This document shows, one piece after another, positions 15,905 to 24,735 of a DNA stretch of 64,000 bases. Source of the stretch: Amycolatopsis sp. 2-15. Its GTDB lineage: Bacteria > Actinomycetota > Actinomycetes > Mycobacteriales > Pseudonocardiaceae. Made by a program: the position numbers and the translations under genes. Under the pieces are notes generated by a model, which saw only the letters and a list, made by a program, of their open reading frames with translations, did no database searches and was not told where the DNA came from. The number at the start of each line of letters is the position of its first letter. Within the stretch, counting starts at the first letter, position 1. Location: assembly GCF_030285625.1 (NCBI RefSeq), contig NZ_CP127294.1:1312001-1376000 (forward strand), written 5' to 3'.

Positions 15905-16414
15905 ATGGCCCCCCTCGAACTGACCCTCGGCGACCTCACCGAACAACCCGTCGACGCCATCGTCAACGCCGCCAACTCCTCCCTCCTGGGCGGCGGCGGA
16001 GTCGACGGCGCCATCCACCGCAAGGGCGGCCCGGAAATCCTGGCCGAGTGCCGGGCTTTGCGCGCCGGCCATTATGGGAAGGGCCTTCGGACGGGCCAAG
16101 CCGTGGCGACTACCGCGGGCCGGCTGCCGGCCCGGTGGGTGGTGCACACGGTGGGACCGGTGTGGTCTGCCGCGGAAGACCGGTCTTCTCTGCTGGTGGA
16201 CTGCCACCGCAACTCCCTCGCGGTGGCCGCCTCCCTCGGCGCCCGGACGATCGCTTTTCCCGCCATCTCGACGGGCGTGTACCAATGGCCGCTCGAGGAC
16301 GCGGCGCGGATCGCCGTGTCGACGGTTCGGGATGCCGATACGTCGGCGTTCGAGTTTGTGCGGTTTGTGTTGTTTGATCAGCGGGCGTATGACGCTTTCG
16401 CGGCGGTGCTGTAG
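15905..16414 (+). CDS. Macrodomain protein, likely O-acetyl-ADP-ribose deacetylase
   Basis: A 169-residue MacroD/YmdB-type domain. Diagnostic motifs are VDAIVNAANSSLLGGGGVDG (ADP-ribose-binding loop with the catalytic Asn/Asp), GPEILAECRAL, VVHTVGP and the phosphate loop FPAISTGVYQWP. Family members remove acetyl from O-acetyl-ADP-ribose or ADP-ribose from proteins. Only 12 bases separate it from the LAL regulator, so they are probably co-transcribed, though a functional link is not obvious. Confidence 0.92.
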   Translation: MAPLELTLGDLTEQPVDAIVNAANSSLLGGGGVDGAIHRKGGPEILAECRALRAGHYGKGLRTGQAVATTAGRLPARWVVHTVGPVWSAAEDRSSLLVDCHRNSLAVAASLGARTIAFPAISTGVYQWPLEDAARIAVSTVRDADTSAFEFVRFVLFDQRAYDAFAAVL

Positions 16415-16485
16415 CTCTCGGCACTGAGACGCCGCGGTGCTGCCAGCCTGCGCGCTTTGTTGCCCCGCCTCCGGCCGCCCGAGAC

Positions 16486-16517
16486 ACAGCCCCCGCCCTC
16501 CCGAGGGGGGCGTCCCC
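16486..16517. repeat. Dispersed intergenic repeat, copy B
   Basis: The core AGCCCCCGCCC then TCCCGAGGGGGGCGTCCCC differs from copy A (5893-5924) at two or three positions. It lies in the gap between the macrodomain and DUF1345-like genes and is followed by a pair of inverted DnaA-type nonamers. Confidence 0.6.
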
Positions 16518-16572
16518 ATGCCAATTCTACCGGCGGAGTGGGACAGAAAACGCAAATTGGGGGCCAGGGGCC

Positions 16573-16610
16573 CCAGTTGTCCACAACTCGGCCTGGCTGT
16601 GGACAACTGG
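16573..16610. promoter_or_regulatory. Inverted pair of DnaA-box-like nonamers
   Basis: Perfect 13-bp inverted arms (CCAGTTGTCCACA and its complement) at 16573-16585 and 16598-16610 contain exact TTGTCCACA and TGTGGACAA. This is a DnaA-box-type palindrome about 70 bp before the next gene. DnaA-dependent control or titration is possible but not shown. Confidence 0.5.
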
Positions 16611-16680
16611 ACAACCAGCCCGGCAAGACACTTCAGGCATCCACCACCACGTGCTGCACCACCACCCCCACCGCCCTACC

Positions 16681-17373
16681 GTGACCCCCGTGGACTCACA
16701 TGGAGCCGGTGCCCTGCCGGCGTGGCGGAGGGTGACCGCCGGGGAGACGCGCTGGCCGGCGGCCGCGGTGGTGGTGGGGACGCTCGCGTTACAGTTGGCA
16801 TTGCCGGACCGGGTGGTGTTGAGGCCGTGGTGGGTGTTGCCCGCGGTGTCGGTGCTGTTGCTCGTCGCGTTGTTGCTCATCAACCCCGGGCGGATGGGTG
16901 AGTTCAGCCGGGTCGAGCGGATCGTGTCGTTGGTGCTGCTGGCGGTGGTGAGCGCGACCACGGCGGCGTCGGCGGTGCGGCTGGTGCTGGGGATCGTGCA
17001 GGGGTCGTTCAGTGGGCACGCGCCGCAGGTGCTGGTGAGTGGCGCGATCGTGTACTGGACGAACATCGTCGTCTTTTCACTCTGGTACTGGGAGTTCGAC
17101 CGCGGCGGGCCGGCGCGCCGGGCGAAGGGGCGGTCCGAGTTCCCCGATCTGCAGTTCCCGCAGATGGACAGCCCGGAGCTCGCGAGCGAGGACTGGGAGC
17201 CGCGTTACGCCGACTACCTGTACCTCTCCTTCACGAACTCCACGGCCTTCAGCCCCACCGACGTCATGCCGCTGCGGATCTGGGCGAAGCTGACGATGAT
17301 GGTGCAGGCCGGAGTGTCGCTGCTGCTCGCCGTGATGGTGTTCGCGTGGGCGGTCGGTGCGCTACAGGGGTAA
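16681..17373 (+). CDS. DUF1345-like integral membrane protein
   Basis: A protein of about 230 residues with roughly five hydrophobic segments (for example WWVLPAVSVLLLVALLLI and VSLVLLAVVSATTAASAV). A conserved loop YLYLSFTNSTAFSPTDVMPL resembles the SFT...D motif of DUF1345. It is predicted to be in the cytoplasmic membrane. The start is uncertain: GTG 16681 and GTG 16690 are both possible, and the frame is open back to 16651. Function unknown. Confidence 0.7.
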   Translation: MTPVDSHGAGALPAWRRVTAGETRWPAAAVVVGTLALQLALPDRVVLRPWWVLPAVSVLLLVALLLINPGRMGEFSRVERIVSLVLLAVVSATTAASAVRLVLGIVQGSFSGHAPQVLVSGAIVYWTNIVVFSLWYWEFDRGGPARRAKGRSEFPDLQFPQMDSPELASEDWEPRYADYLYLSFTNSTAFSPTDVMPLRIWAKLTMMVQAGVSLLLAVMVFAWAVGALQG

Positions 17374-17415
17374 AAGCCCTCGCGGCACACGCCGAAAACC
17401 GGGTATACACCGAGC

Positions 17416-17724
17416 ATGCCCGAGCCCCCGTACTACGCGGTCATCTTCACGTCCCGCCGCACCGAAGGCGACAATGGCTACGCCGAGCGCGCCGCCGAGA
17501 TGTCAAAACTCGCGGCGGAGCAGGACGGCTATCTGGGAGAGCAGTCTGCACGCGACGATGGCCTCGGCATCACCGTGTCGTACTGGCGGGACGAGGAGGC
17601 CATCGTCGGCTGGCGGAGGAACCTCGAGCACACCGAGAGCCGCCGGCGGGGCCGCGCCGACTGGTACGAGGAGTTCGAAGTGCAGGTGGCGCGCGTCGAG
17701 CGGTCGTACGGGTTCACGCGCTGA
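17416..17724 (+). CDS. Antibiotic biosynthesis monooxygenase (ABM) domain protein
   Basis: A 102-residue ferredoxin-like ABM fold. Typical features are YYAVIFTSRR at the first strand, the MSKLAAEQDGYLGEQSARD helix-strand and the VSYWRDEEAIVGWRRNLEH segment in which His ends the helix. Family members range from quinone monooxygenases to haem-degrading enzymes; the substrate cannot be told from sequence. It is followed by a GC-rich hairpin terminator. Confidence 0.85.
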   Translation: MPEPPYYAVIFTSRRTEGDNGYAERAAEMSKLAAEQDGYLGEQSARDDGLGITVSYWRDEEAIVGWRRNLEHTESRRRGRADWYEEFEVQVARVERSYGFTR

Positions 17725-17725
17725 C

Positions 17726-17755
17726 CCGGTCCGCGGAGCGACCCCCGCGGACCGG
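17726..17755. terminator. Hairpin between convergent genes
   Basis: An 11-bp perfect stem (CCGGTCCGCGG and its complement) with an 8-base loop, directly after the ABM gene and before the 3' end of the G1 peptidase gene. No T-tract is present. Confidence 0.6.
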
Positions 17756-17763
17756 ACCGGACG

Positions 17764-18486
17764 TCAGTGGCGCGTCATCGTGAAGCTCTGGCCGTCCGAG
17801 CCGATGGCGCCCGGGCTGAACGTGCCGGAACCGCGGTCGTCGGCGTCCAGGCCCTCGGGGCTGGTCGACGCGAGGCTCTGCCCGTTGAACTTCACGCCGG
17901 TGAACGAGATCCCACCCGAGATCGACGGGTACGAGTCGGTGGGCGACTCGATGATGGCTTCCGCCGACGCGTGCTGGGAGCTCAGCGACTTGCTGATCGT
18001 TTTCGACCAGCCCTTGGTGGTGTCGCTGATGTCCAGCTTGTAAGTGTTCGTCCCCGTGCGCGTGACCGTCGCGGAGATGTGGTCACCGGCGCTGACCGGG
18101 GCGGTCGAGGACGAGTAGTACACCGGCGCCGCCGGGTACATCTCGTACCAGGCCTGGTAGACGGGGCGGCCGCTGGAGCAGTCCGTGGCCACGCCTGTCT
18201 GCTCCACAGTGGACGATCCGTCACCGTCGATGCCGACCCACGGGGCGAACAGGTCGTTGCTGGATCGGCAGGTCACCGACGGTTCCGTCCAGCTCGCGGT
18301 CGCGGTCGTGAAGCTGCCGAAGCTCACGTAGCCGCCCCAGTTGCCACCCGAGAAGCTCTGGCCGTGGAACGAGCCGAACGACGGCGTGCTGACCGTGGCG
18401 ACGCCGGCCGCGGCCGCGATGCTCGCCGCGGCGGCCGCAGTAACGGCCAGCATCCGCGCGGTCCGTGAGGAGAGGAGGGAGTTCAT
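17764..18486 (-). CDS. Secreted G1-family glutamic endopeptidase (eqolisin-like)
   Basis: A 240-residue secreted acid peptidase of the rare Glu/Gln catalytic class. A Sec signal peptide (residues about 1-28) is followed by the eqolisin hallmarks GGNWGGYV, APWVGIDGDG, catalytic Gln in EQTGVATDC, AWYEMYPAAP and catalytic Glu in ASAEAIIESPTDS. The usual long prodomain is very short here. Two cysteines (VTCRSS, TDCSSG) may pair. G1 peptidases are best known in fungi and act at low pH; bacterial members exist. It stands alone between terminators. Confidence 0.9.
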   Translation of the reverse strand: MNSLLSSRTARMLAVTAAAAASIAAAAGVATVSTPSFGSFHGQSFSGGNWGGYVSFGSFTTATASWTEPSVTCRSSNDLFAPWVGIDGDGSSTVEQTGVATDCSSGRPVYQAWYEMYPAAPVYYSSSTAPVSAGDHISATVTRTGTNTYKLDISDTTKGWSKTISKSLSSQHASAEAIIESPTDSYPSISGGISFTGVKFNGQSLASTSPEGLDADDRGSGTFSPGAIGSDGQSFTMTRH

Positions 18487-18698
18487 GCGGATCCAATCTG
18501 ATCACCGATGGGGACTCGGGGTGTTACAGGCGGTGCGCACCGGTAACAAGTGTTGGATTCGCGTGAGCAGGTGGGTAGCTACTTTCGAAGGGTCTTCACA
18601 GCTCGGGAAAACTTCACCAATATGTCCCGAATTTCCCTTCTGTGCACCGAAGTCCGTGACGGCCGCCCCGGGAAGGCGAGGCGGCCGCCACGGTGTGC

Positions 18699-18721
18699 CC
18701 GTCCTCCGCGCCGAAGGACGG
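18699..18721 (-). terminator. Hairpin after the ABC transporter operon
   Basis: CCGTCCT/AGGACGG stem about 12 bases beyond the stop of the substrate-binding protein gene. A second GGCCGCC/GGCGGCC stem lies at 18661-18686. Either could end the leftward operon. Confidence 0.5.
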
Positions 18722-18732
18722 ACACGAGTGGA

Positions 18733-19785
18733 CTACCGCGCCGAGCGCGTGAGCGCGGCGGCCACGAACTGGGTGGTGTAGGTCTTCGAGAGGTCGATCT
18801 GGTCCTTCTTCGGTTTCACGTTGCTCGACGACGCGCCGAGCACGTTGAGCACGTTCCGCGCCCCCGCCGGGTCCATGCGTCCGTCCGAAGTGAACATCGG
18901 CAGGCTGTCCTTGAGCGATTTCACGTACAACGCCTTGTCCCCGCCCGCGAACGACGGCGGCATCACGTCGGCGACCTGCTCCGCCGTGTGGTTCTTGAGC
19001 CACCGCAGCGAATCCACGTACGCGTTGGCCAGCTTCTGCACGATGTCCGGGTAGCGCTTCACGATCTCGCAGCTCATGTAGAGCGAGCTGGCCGGGTAGA
19101 GCCCGCCGAGCGCGGCGCGCGTGCCCTCCACCGTGCGCATGTCGTAGAGGATCTTGGCCTGGCCGGTGTTGGTGAGCTGCGCGATCGTCGGGTCGGTGGT
19201 CATGCCGGCGTCGATGGAACCCTGCTGCAGCGCGGAGATGAACGTCTGCCCGGCGCCGACCTTGACCGGCGTGTAGTCCTTACTATCGACACCGCCGCGG
19301 CTCGCGAGCGCCTTGGTGAGGAAGTCCGTGGACGAACCCAGCGACGTCACGCCGAGGTTCTTGCCGCGGAAGTCCTTTCCGGACTGGATCTGCGGCGCCT
19401 TGGCCGACGCGACCATCTCGGCCTCACCCGGCACGTTCGAGAACTGCACCACGCTCGTGAGGCACTGCTCCTTGGCCTGGAGGTCGATCGTGTGGTCGTA
19501 GAACCCGACCACGGCCTGCACCTCGCCGGCCAGGAGCGACGTCTCCGCGTTCGCGCCCGACGGCTGGTCGAACAGCTCGACGTCGAGGCCCTGCTTCTGG
19601 TACTCGCCGAGCTGCTGCGCGAGCTGGCCCGGCAGGTAGATGACCTTGGAGATACCGCCGATCATGATCTTCAGGTGCGGTTTGCCGCCGCTGCCGAGGT
19701 CGATCTGGCGCGAGTCGCGGCACGCCGTGACCCCGGCGAGGGTGAGCAACGCGGTGGCGACCGCGAGTGTCCTTTTCAGACGCAT
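18733..19785 (-). CDS. ABC transporter substrate-binding lipoprotein (NMT1/THI5-SsuA type)
   Basis: A 350-residue lipoprotein with signal peptide and lipobox GVTAC (Cys 22). The mature part matches NMT1/THI5-like binding proteins: LKIMIGGISKVIYLPGQLAQ, GLDVELFDQPSG, then LGVTSLGSSTDFLTKALASR and the SIDAGMTTDPTIAQL hinge. It captures a ligand outside the cell and feeds the permease at 19785. Ligands of this family include sulfonates, nitrate, taurine and pyrimidine precursors; sequence alone does not choose. Its ATG shares the A of the permease TGA (TGATG), so the genes are coupled. Confidence 0.9.
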   Translation of the reverse strand: MRLKRTLAVATALLTLAGVTACRDSRQIDLGSGGKPHLKIMIGGISKVIYLPGQLAQQLGEYQKQGLDVELFDQPSGANAETSLLAGEVQAVVGFYDHTIDLQAKEQCLTSVVQFSNVPGEAEMVASAKAPQIQSGKDFRGKNLGVTSLGSSTDFLTKALASRGGVDSKDYTPVKVGAGQTFISALQQGSIDAGMTTDPTIAQLTNTGQAKILYDMRTVEGTRAALGGLYPASSLYMSCEIVKRYPDIVQKLANAYVDSLRWLKNHTAEQVADVMPPSFAGGDKALYVKSLKDSLPMFTSDGRMDPAGARNVLNVLGASSSNVKPKKDQIDLSKTYTTQFVAAALTRSAR

Positions 19786-20669
19786 CAGATCACCGCGCCG
19801 GCCTGGGTGGTGATCTGCGGGCGCCAGCGCAGCAGCCGCGATTCCGCCGTGCCGATGCCCCATTCCGCCAGCAGTGCGACGACGGTGACGATCAGCATGC
19901 CCGCGTAGACGCCGGCGGTGTCGAAGGTGCCCTGCGCATTGGCGATCAGAAAGCCCATGCCGGCCTTCGCGCCGGTGTACTCGCCGACGACCGCACCGAT
20001 CAGCGCGAAACCGAACGCGACGTGCAGCGAAGAGAGGATCCACGACGTCGCGCTCGGCAGCACGATCGAGCGCAGCACGGCCCAGCGCGAAGCACCGAGG
20101 ATGCGGGCGTTGTCGATCAGGTTGCGGTCGACCTCGCGGGCGCCGGTGAAGGCGTTGAAGAACACCGCGAAGAACACGAGCACCACGACCGTCGCGACCT
20201 TCGACGACATGCCGAGGCCGAACCAGATCACGAACAGCGCCGCGAGCACGATGCGTGGCAAAGCGTTGGCGGCCTTGATGAACGGGGCCAGCACGTCGGC
20301 GAGATACTGGCTGCGGCCCAGCACGACCCCGAATACCACGCCTAGGATCGCGCCGAGCACGAACCCGAGCACGGCTTCCTCGACCGTCACCAGGATCTGG
20401 TACCAGATGGAGCCGAAGTCGGTGCCGGTCGTGAACCACTCCACGAGCCGTTCCCAGATCTTCGACGGCATCGAGTAGAAGAACGGGTCGATCCAGTAGC
20501 GGCCGGCGAGCTCCCAGCTGCCGAGCCACACCACGACGATCGCCAGGCGCAGCAACCAGATGTTGCGCCGGCGCGCCTTGGTTTTGAGCTTCTGGCGCGC
20601 GATGATGCTCGCTTCGTTTTCGATCCGCGGGTTCGGGTTGGACGGCGGGACGATCAGATCAAGCGACAC
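19785..20669 (-). CDS. ABC transporter permease (SsuC/TauC type)
   Basis: A 294-residue inner membrane protein with about six transmembrane segments. The BPD_transp_1 coupling loop is visible as DNARILGASRWAVLRSIVLPSA (EAA motif, quoted here in part as GASRWAVLRSIVLPSA), between WYQILVTVEEAVLGF and GEYTGAKAGMGFLI. It lies between its ATPase gene (11-bp overlap upstream) and binding-protein gene (1-base overlap downstream). Confidence 0.9.
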   Translation of the reverse strand: MSLDLIVPPSNPNPRIENEASIIARQKLKTKARRRNIWLLRLAIVVVWLGSWELAGRYWIDPFFYSMPSKIWERLVEWFTTGTDFGSIWYQILVTVEEAVLGFVLGAILGVVFGVVLGRSQYLADVLAPFIKAANALPRIVLAALFVIWFGLGMSSKVATVVVLVFFAVFFNAFTGAREVDRNLIDNARILGASRWAVLRSIVLPSATSWILSSLHVAFGFALIGAVVGEYTGAKAGMGFLIANAQGTFDTAGVYAGMLIVTVVALLAEWGIGTAESRLLRWRPQITTQAGAVI

Positions 20670-21465
20670 TGGTCGCCCCCTTCTGGCGGGCCTTGTCGAC
20701 CTCGCCGCGCAGCGATTCCCAGATGTCGGAGTAGATCGAGCGGAACTCCTCGGTGAGGCGCAGGTCCTCGACCTTGCGCGGGCGCTCCAGCGGGATCTCG
20801 AAGACGTCCTTCACCGTGGCCGGGCTCGTGGTCAGGACCACGACCTTGTCGGCGAGCGCGATGGCCTCGTCGAGGTCGTGCGTCACGAAGATCACCGCGG
20901 CGCCGGAACCGGACCACAGGCGCAGCAGCTCGTCCTGCATGAGGGCGCGGGTCTGCACGTCGAGCGCGGAGAACGGCTCGTCCATCAGCAGGATCTTCGG
21001 GTCGGTGACCAGTGTCTGCGCGAGGGCGACGCGCTTGCGCATGCCGCCGGAAAGCTGGTGCGGGTAGTACTTCTCGAAGCCTTCGAGCCCCACTCGGCCG
21101 ATCCAGTCGCGGGCCTTTTCGCGAGCGTCCGCTTTGGACACTCCGCGGAAGCGCGGGCCGGAGGCGACGTTGTCGAGCACCGAGCGCCACGGCATCACGG
21201 CGTCGGTCTGGAACATGTAGCCGACACCGTCCGGAATGGACCGCACCTCGGCGCCGTTCACGCGGACGCTGCCGGCCGACGCGGGCTGCAGGCCGCTGAC
21301 CAGGGACAACGTGGTCGACTTGCCGCAGCCGGTGGGACCGACGACCGCGACGAACTCGCCCGGCTGCACGGTCATGGTCAGGTCGCGGACCGCGGTGTGC
21401 ACGGATCCGGAGCCGCTGGGGAACCTCTTGGTCGCGTGCTCGAGTTCGATGAGGGGTGGCGCCAT
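20659..21465 (-). CDS. ABC transporter ATP-binding protein (SsuB/TauB type)
   Basis: A 268-residue ATPase with Walker A GPTGCGKSTT, Q-loop MFQTDAVMPW, signature LSGGMRKRVALAQ, Walker B ILLMDEPFSALD and H-loop THDLDEA. It powers the importer encoded by the two overlapping downstream genes and is the first gene of the operon. The CitA/CitB-type system starts 142 bp away on the other strand, so the shared intergenic region could be its target. Confidence 0.92.
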   Translation of the reverse strand: MAPPLIELEHATKRFPSGSGSVHTAVRDLTMTVQPGEFVAVVGPTGCGKSTTLSLVSGLQPASAGSVRVNGAEVRSIPDGVGYMFQTDAVMPWRSVLDNVASGPRFRGVSKADAREKARDWIGRVGLEGFEKYYPHQLSGGMRKRVALAQTLVTDPKILLMDEPFSALDVQTRALMQDELLRLWSGSGAAVIFVTHDLDEAIALADKVVVLTTSPATVKDVFEIPLERPRKVEDLRLTEEFRSIYSDIWESLRGEVDKARQKGATSVA

Positions 21466-21607
21466 CGTGGTGACTCCTTCGTCACGGTGGGGACTGCGAC
21501 GCAGGTTAAGTGCGCATCAAGAGCCCGGGAAGCTTGTCGACGTTCTGCGTGCGCTCTGCTCGTTCTCCACGTTTTGCTCATTTCGCGCACGGCCCTGAGC
21601 TGGAGGT

Positions 21608-23229
21608 ATGTTGCCTGGCATGCCGAAGTGGGCGTTGTTCGAACGCATGCGGTTCACCCGCCAGGTCCTGCTGTTGCAGATCGGGGTGGTGGTGCTGGTG
21701 GTGGGGCTCGGCGTCGCGCTCGTGACTTGGCTCCTGCGCACGACAACGGCCGAGCAGTACGGCCAGCGGGCTCTGGCGATCGCGAAGTCAGTCGCGGTTG
21801 ATCCGGACGTGGTCGAAGCCGCGGCGGCCCGCAAACAAGGCGGACCGCTGGAACAGCTGGTGCTGGACACCGTTGACACCAACGACGCGCTTTTCGTGGT
21901 GATCACCGACGATCGTGGGATCCGCCTGGCGCACCCCACGCCGGGGCTGATCGGGCAAAAGGTGAGTACCTCCGCCGACGAGGCTCTGGCCGGGAACGAC
22001 GTGGTCAGCGCAGTTCAGCGCGGCAAGCTCGGTGTTTCGGTGCGCAGCAAAACGCCGATCTGGCAGGGTTCACGAGTTGTTGGCGAAGTAAGCGTCGGCT
22101 TCGATGTGGACGAACTGACCAGCGACTTCAACCGGTTGCTGGTGCTGACCCTGGGCTTCGCCGGTTTCGCGCTATTGCTTGGGCCGGCGCCTCAGCGCTG
22201 CTGAACCGCCGGTTGCGCCGGGTCACCCACGGGCTCGAACCGCATGAACTGACCGAACTGCTCTACGAGCGCGAAGCGGTGCTGCACGGCATCAGCGAGG
22301 GAGTGCTCGCGGTGGACGCGCGAGGGCGGGTCACCGTGCGCAATGAGGAGGCCGCGCGCCTGCTCGACACGGAACTGCCGGTGGGTGCCGACCTGGCCGA
22401 CCTCGACCTTTCTCCGCGGCTGCACAGAGCGGTAGCCGAGGGCCTGCCGGTGGACAATCTCCTTGCCGTGGCAGGAAATCGTGTGCTGGTGATGAACTCG
22501 CGTGCGGTGCGGCGGGAGGATCGGGCGCTGGGGACCGTGTTGACGTTCCGCGACCGCACCGACCTCGACACGCTCAGCCGTGAGCTCGACGGCATCCGCT
22601 CACTGTCCGACGGCCTGCGCGCGCAGCGGCACGAGTTCGCGAACCGGCTGCACACGTTGTCGGGGTTGTTGCAGCTCGGGCACCACACCGAGGCCGAGGA
22701 GTACCTGCAGACGCTGACCGAGACGACGACGGCGCGCTCGGCGCCGCTGGGTGGTGACGCGGTGCGCGACCCGTACCTGCAGGCGTTGCTGGTGGCGAAA
22801 TCCGAACAGGGGCTGGAAAAGGGCGTGGAGCTCAAGCTGGCGGACGACTCGTTCGTACGCGGCTCGGTGACCGACCCCGTCGCGACGGGGACCGTGATCG
22901 GCAACCTCGTGGACAACGCCCTGCACGCCGCCCGCATGGGGCCGCGGCGGCCGGCGACGGTGGAGGTCGGGCTGTTCGCGGAGGGTGCGGCATTGCATGT
23001 GTCCGTTGTGGACAGTGGCCTGGGTGTGCCGGAGCCGTTGCGTGACACACTGTTCGACGAAGGCGTGTCGACGAAACTCACGCCCGGCCACGGGCTGGGC
23101 CTCGCCCTCGCGCACCAGGCGGCCGGCGCTCGCGGCGGGGACGTCTGGCTCGCCGACGCCGGCGGCGAGGCGGCGGGCGCCCTGTTCGTCGCGAAACTGC
23201 CCGATCTGCTCGTGGAGGCTTCGGAATGA
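21608..23229 (+). pseudogene. CitA/DcuS-type sensor histidine kinase, split by a one-base frameshift
   Basis: The first frame (21608-22204) encodes an N-terminal membrane segment, an extracellular PAS-like sensor (VFVVITDDRG-type core, here ALFVVITDDRGIRLAHP) and a second membrane segment. The second frame (to 23229) encodes the HAMP-like/PAS part (LYEREAVLHGISEGVLAVDA) and the kinase: H-box RHEFANRLHTL, N-box NLVDNALHAA, VVDSGLGVPEP and GHGLGLALAHQ. Adding one G in the GGG run at 22181-22183 joins them (LLGAGASALLNRRL), giving about 540 aa. All catalytic motifs are intact, so sequencing error or a very recent deletion is likely. It overlaps the response regulator by four bases. The start is uncertain (ATG 21608 or 21620). 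Confidence 0.8.
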
Positions 23230-23882
23230 TCCGCACGTTGATCGTCGACGACGACTTCCGCGTGGCGGGCGTCCACGCGGGGTTCGTGGCGGAGGTGCCG
23301 GGCTTCACCGTCGCGGGCATCGCGCATACCGCCGCGGAGGCGCGCGCTCGCGTGCGCGAGCTGACGCCGGATCTCGTGCTGCTCGACGTTTACCTGCCCG
23401 ACGAGCCCGGCCTGTCCGTTCTCCCGGACCTCGCCACGGACACCATCGTCCTCTCCGCCGCGACCGACGCGGCGTCCATCACCGCCGCCATCCGCGCCGG
23501 CGCCCTGAACTACCTGATCAAGCCCTTCACTACGCGCCAGCTGGCCGAACGGCTCACGGCGTACGCCCGCTTTCGCACTCAGGTGACCACCGAGCGCCCC
23601 TTCACCCAGGACGACGTCGACCGCGCCTACCGCGCCCTGCACGACCAAGACCGCGCGACCACCCCGAAGGGCCAGTCCACCACGACGGCCCGGCTGGTCT
23701 CGGAGCAACTGCGAACGTCGGGCGCGCCCCTGTCGGCCGCGGAGGTCGCAGGCGAGCTCGGCATGGCGCGCGCCACGGCTCAGCGCTACCTCACCGCGTT
23801 GGCCGACTCGGGCGCGGTGGAAATGCGCCTCCGCTACGGCGCGACGGGGCGCCCGGAACACGAATACGTCTGGATCGGCTGA
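23226..23882 (+). CDS. Response regulator, CitB/DcuR type
   Basis: A 218-residue regulator: N-terminal receiver (residues 1-120; acidic pocket VDDD, phosphoacceptor Asp in VLLDVYLPD, conserved Lys in LIKPF) and C-terminal helix-turn-helix with GELGMARATAQRYLTAL. It is the partner of the kinase at 21608, whose stop overlaps its ATG. Systems of this type respond to di- and tricarboxylates and switch transport genes, so the divergent ABC transporter is a plausible target (inference). Confidence 0.9.
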   Translation: MIRTLIVDDDFRVAGVHAGFVAEVPGFTVAGIAHTAAEARARVRELTPDLVLLDVYLPDEPGLSVLPDLATDTIVLSAATDAASITAAIRAGALNYLIKPFTTRQLAERLTAYARFRTQVTTERPFTQDDVDRAYRALHDQDRATTPKGQSTTTARLVSEQLRTSGAPLSAAEVAGELGMARATAQRYLTALADSGAVEMRLRYGATGRPEHEYVWIG

Positions 23883-23910
23883 CCCCGACTGGAGAGAAGG
23901 AAACCGCTGG

Positions 23911-24597
23911 TCAGCGACGCGACATCCGGTCCGCCAGGTCGATCCACGGCTGCCACTGCGACATGTACTGGTCGAACTTCGTGGCGGCCGGCGACTTGGC
24001 CGGGGTGGACTTGGTGTCGGAGCGGAGGTCTTCGTCGTCCGGGGTGGAGGTGGGGCGGTGGTCGGAGCCGCTGCCGGAGGTTCGGGGAGTGGTGGGACGG
24101 CTGGCGACGTGCTGTTTCGCGGGGGTGGCGGCCTTGTGGTCGGGGACCGGGACGTACACGGTCACCGGGGCGGCCGGGGGCGCGACGGGCGCGGCAGGCG
24201 TCGAGGCGGGAGCCGGAGGGGCCGCCGGGGCGACGAGTTCGTGCTGGTCGGTCGGGACGGCGACGTCGTCGGTGGTGCGGCCGATGAAAGAGCCCGAGAA
24301 CAGGCCGCCGGCAAACCAGCCGAGGGCGAGCAGGGCCAGGGCCGCGGTGCCGGCAACCCAGCCGCGCGTGCGGCGGCGGGCGACGGCGCGCGGGCGCAAA
24401 GGAGCAGTGGCGAGAGGCGCGAGCACGGTGGCGCTGGCCCCGTCGCCGGCGATGGGCAGGAGGGCGGGCACCACGGGGATCGGCTGGGTGTCCTCCGGGC
24501 TGCGGCGCCCGCGCGGCACGCTCGCCGCGAGGATGCCCGTGCGGTCGAGCAGCTCATCGGCGGGCGAGGTCGCGCGTCGCTCGGCGGTGCGCAGCAT
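23911..24597 (-). CDS. Single-pass membrane protein with low-complexity extracytoplasmic part
   Basis: A 228-residue protein not recognised as a known family. Residues 1-80 are cytosolic (RTAERRATSPADELLDRTG). A basic RRRTRGW stretch precedes one membrane segment (VAGTAALALLALGWFAGGLF, about 85-105). The rest is Pro/Ala/Thr-rich (wall-spanning type) and ends in FDQYMSQWQPWIDLADRMSRR, a short amphipathic helix. ATG 24597 has GGAGGT upstream; the frame is open further back but unconvincing. Perhaps an anchored wall protein. Confidence 0.65.
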   Translation of the reverse strand: MLRTAERRATSPADELLDRTGILAASVPRGRRSPEDTQPIPVVPALLPIAGDGASATVLAPLATAPLRPRAVARRRTRGWVAGTAALALLALGWFAGGLFSGSFIGRTTDDVAVPTDQHELVAPAAPPAPASTPAAPVAPPAAPVTVYVPVPDHKAATPAKQHVASRPTTPRTSGSGSDHRPTSTPDDEDLRSDTKSTPAKSPAATKFDQYMSQWQPWIDLADRMSRR

Positions 24598-24735
24598 GGG
24601 AGGTACCTCCGGGGTACGGGCACTCGGATGGACGTCAGCATTCTGATGCATTTCCGACGGGTTTGTCAGAAAGGCAACTCCATTGGGTGACGGCAACTAT
24701 AAGCGCCGGCCGAACTCCCGCACGTCGGGCGTGAT

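Noticed and set aside
21466..21607. A TPP riboswitch upstream of the THI5-like ABC operon
   Set aside because: I could not find the conserved THI-box sequences in the 142-bp leader.
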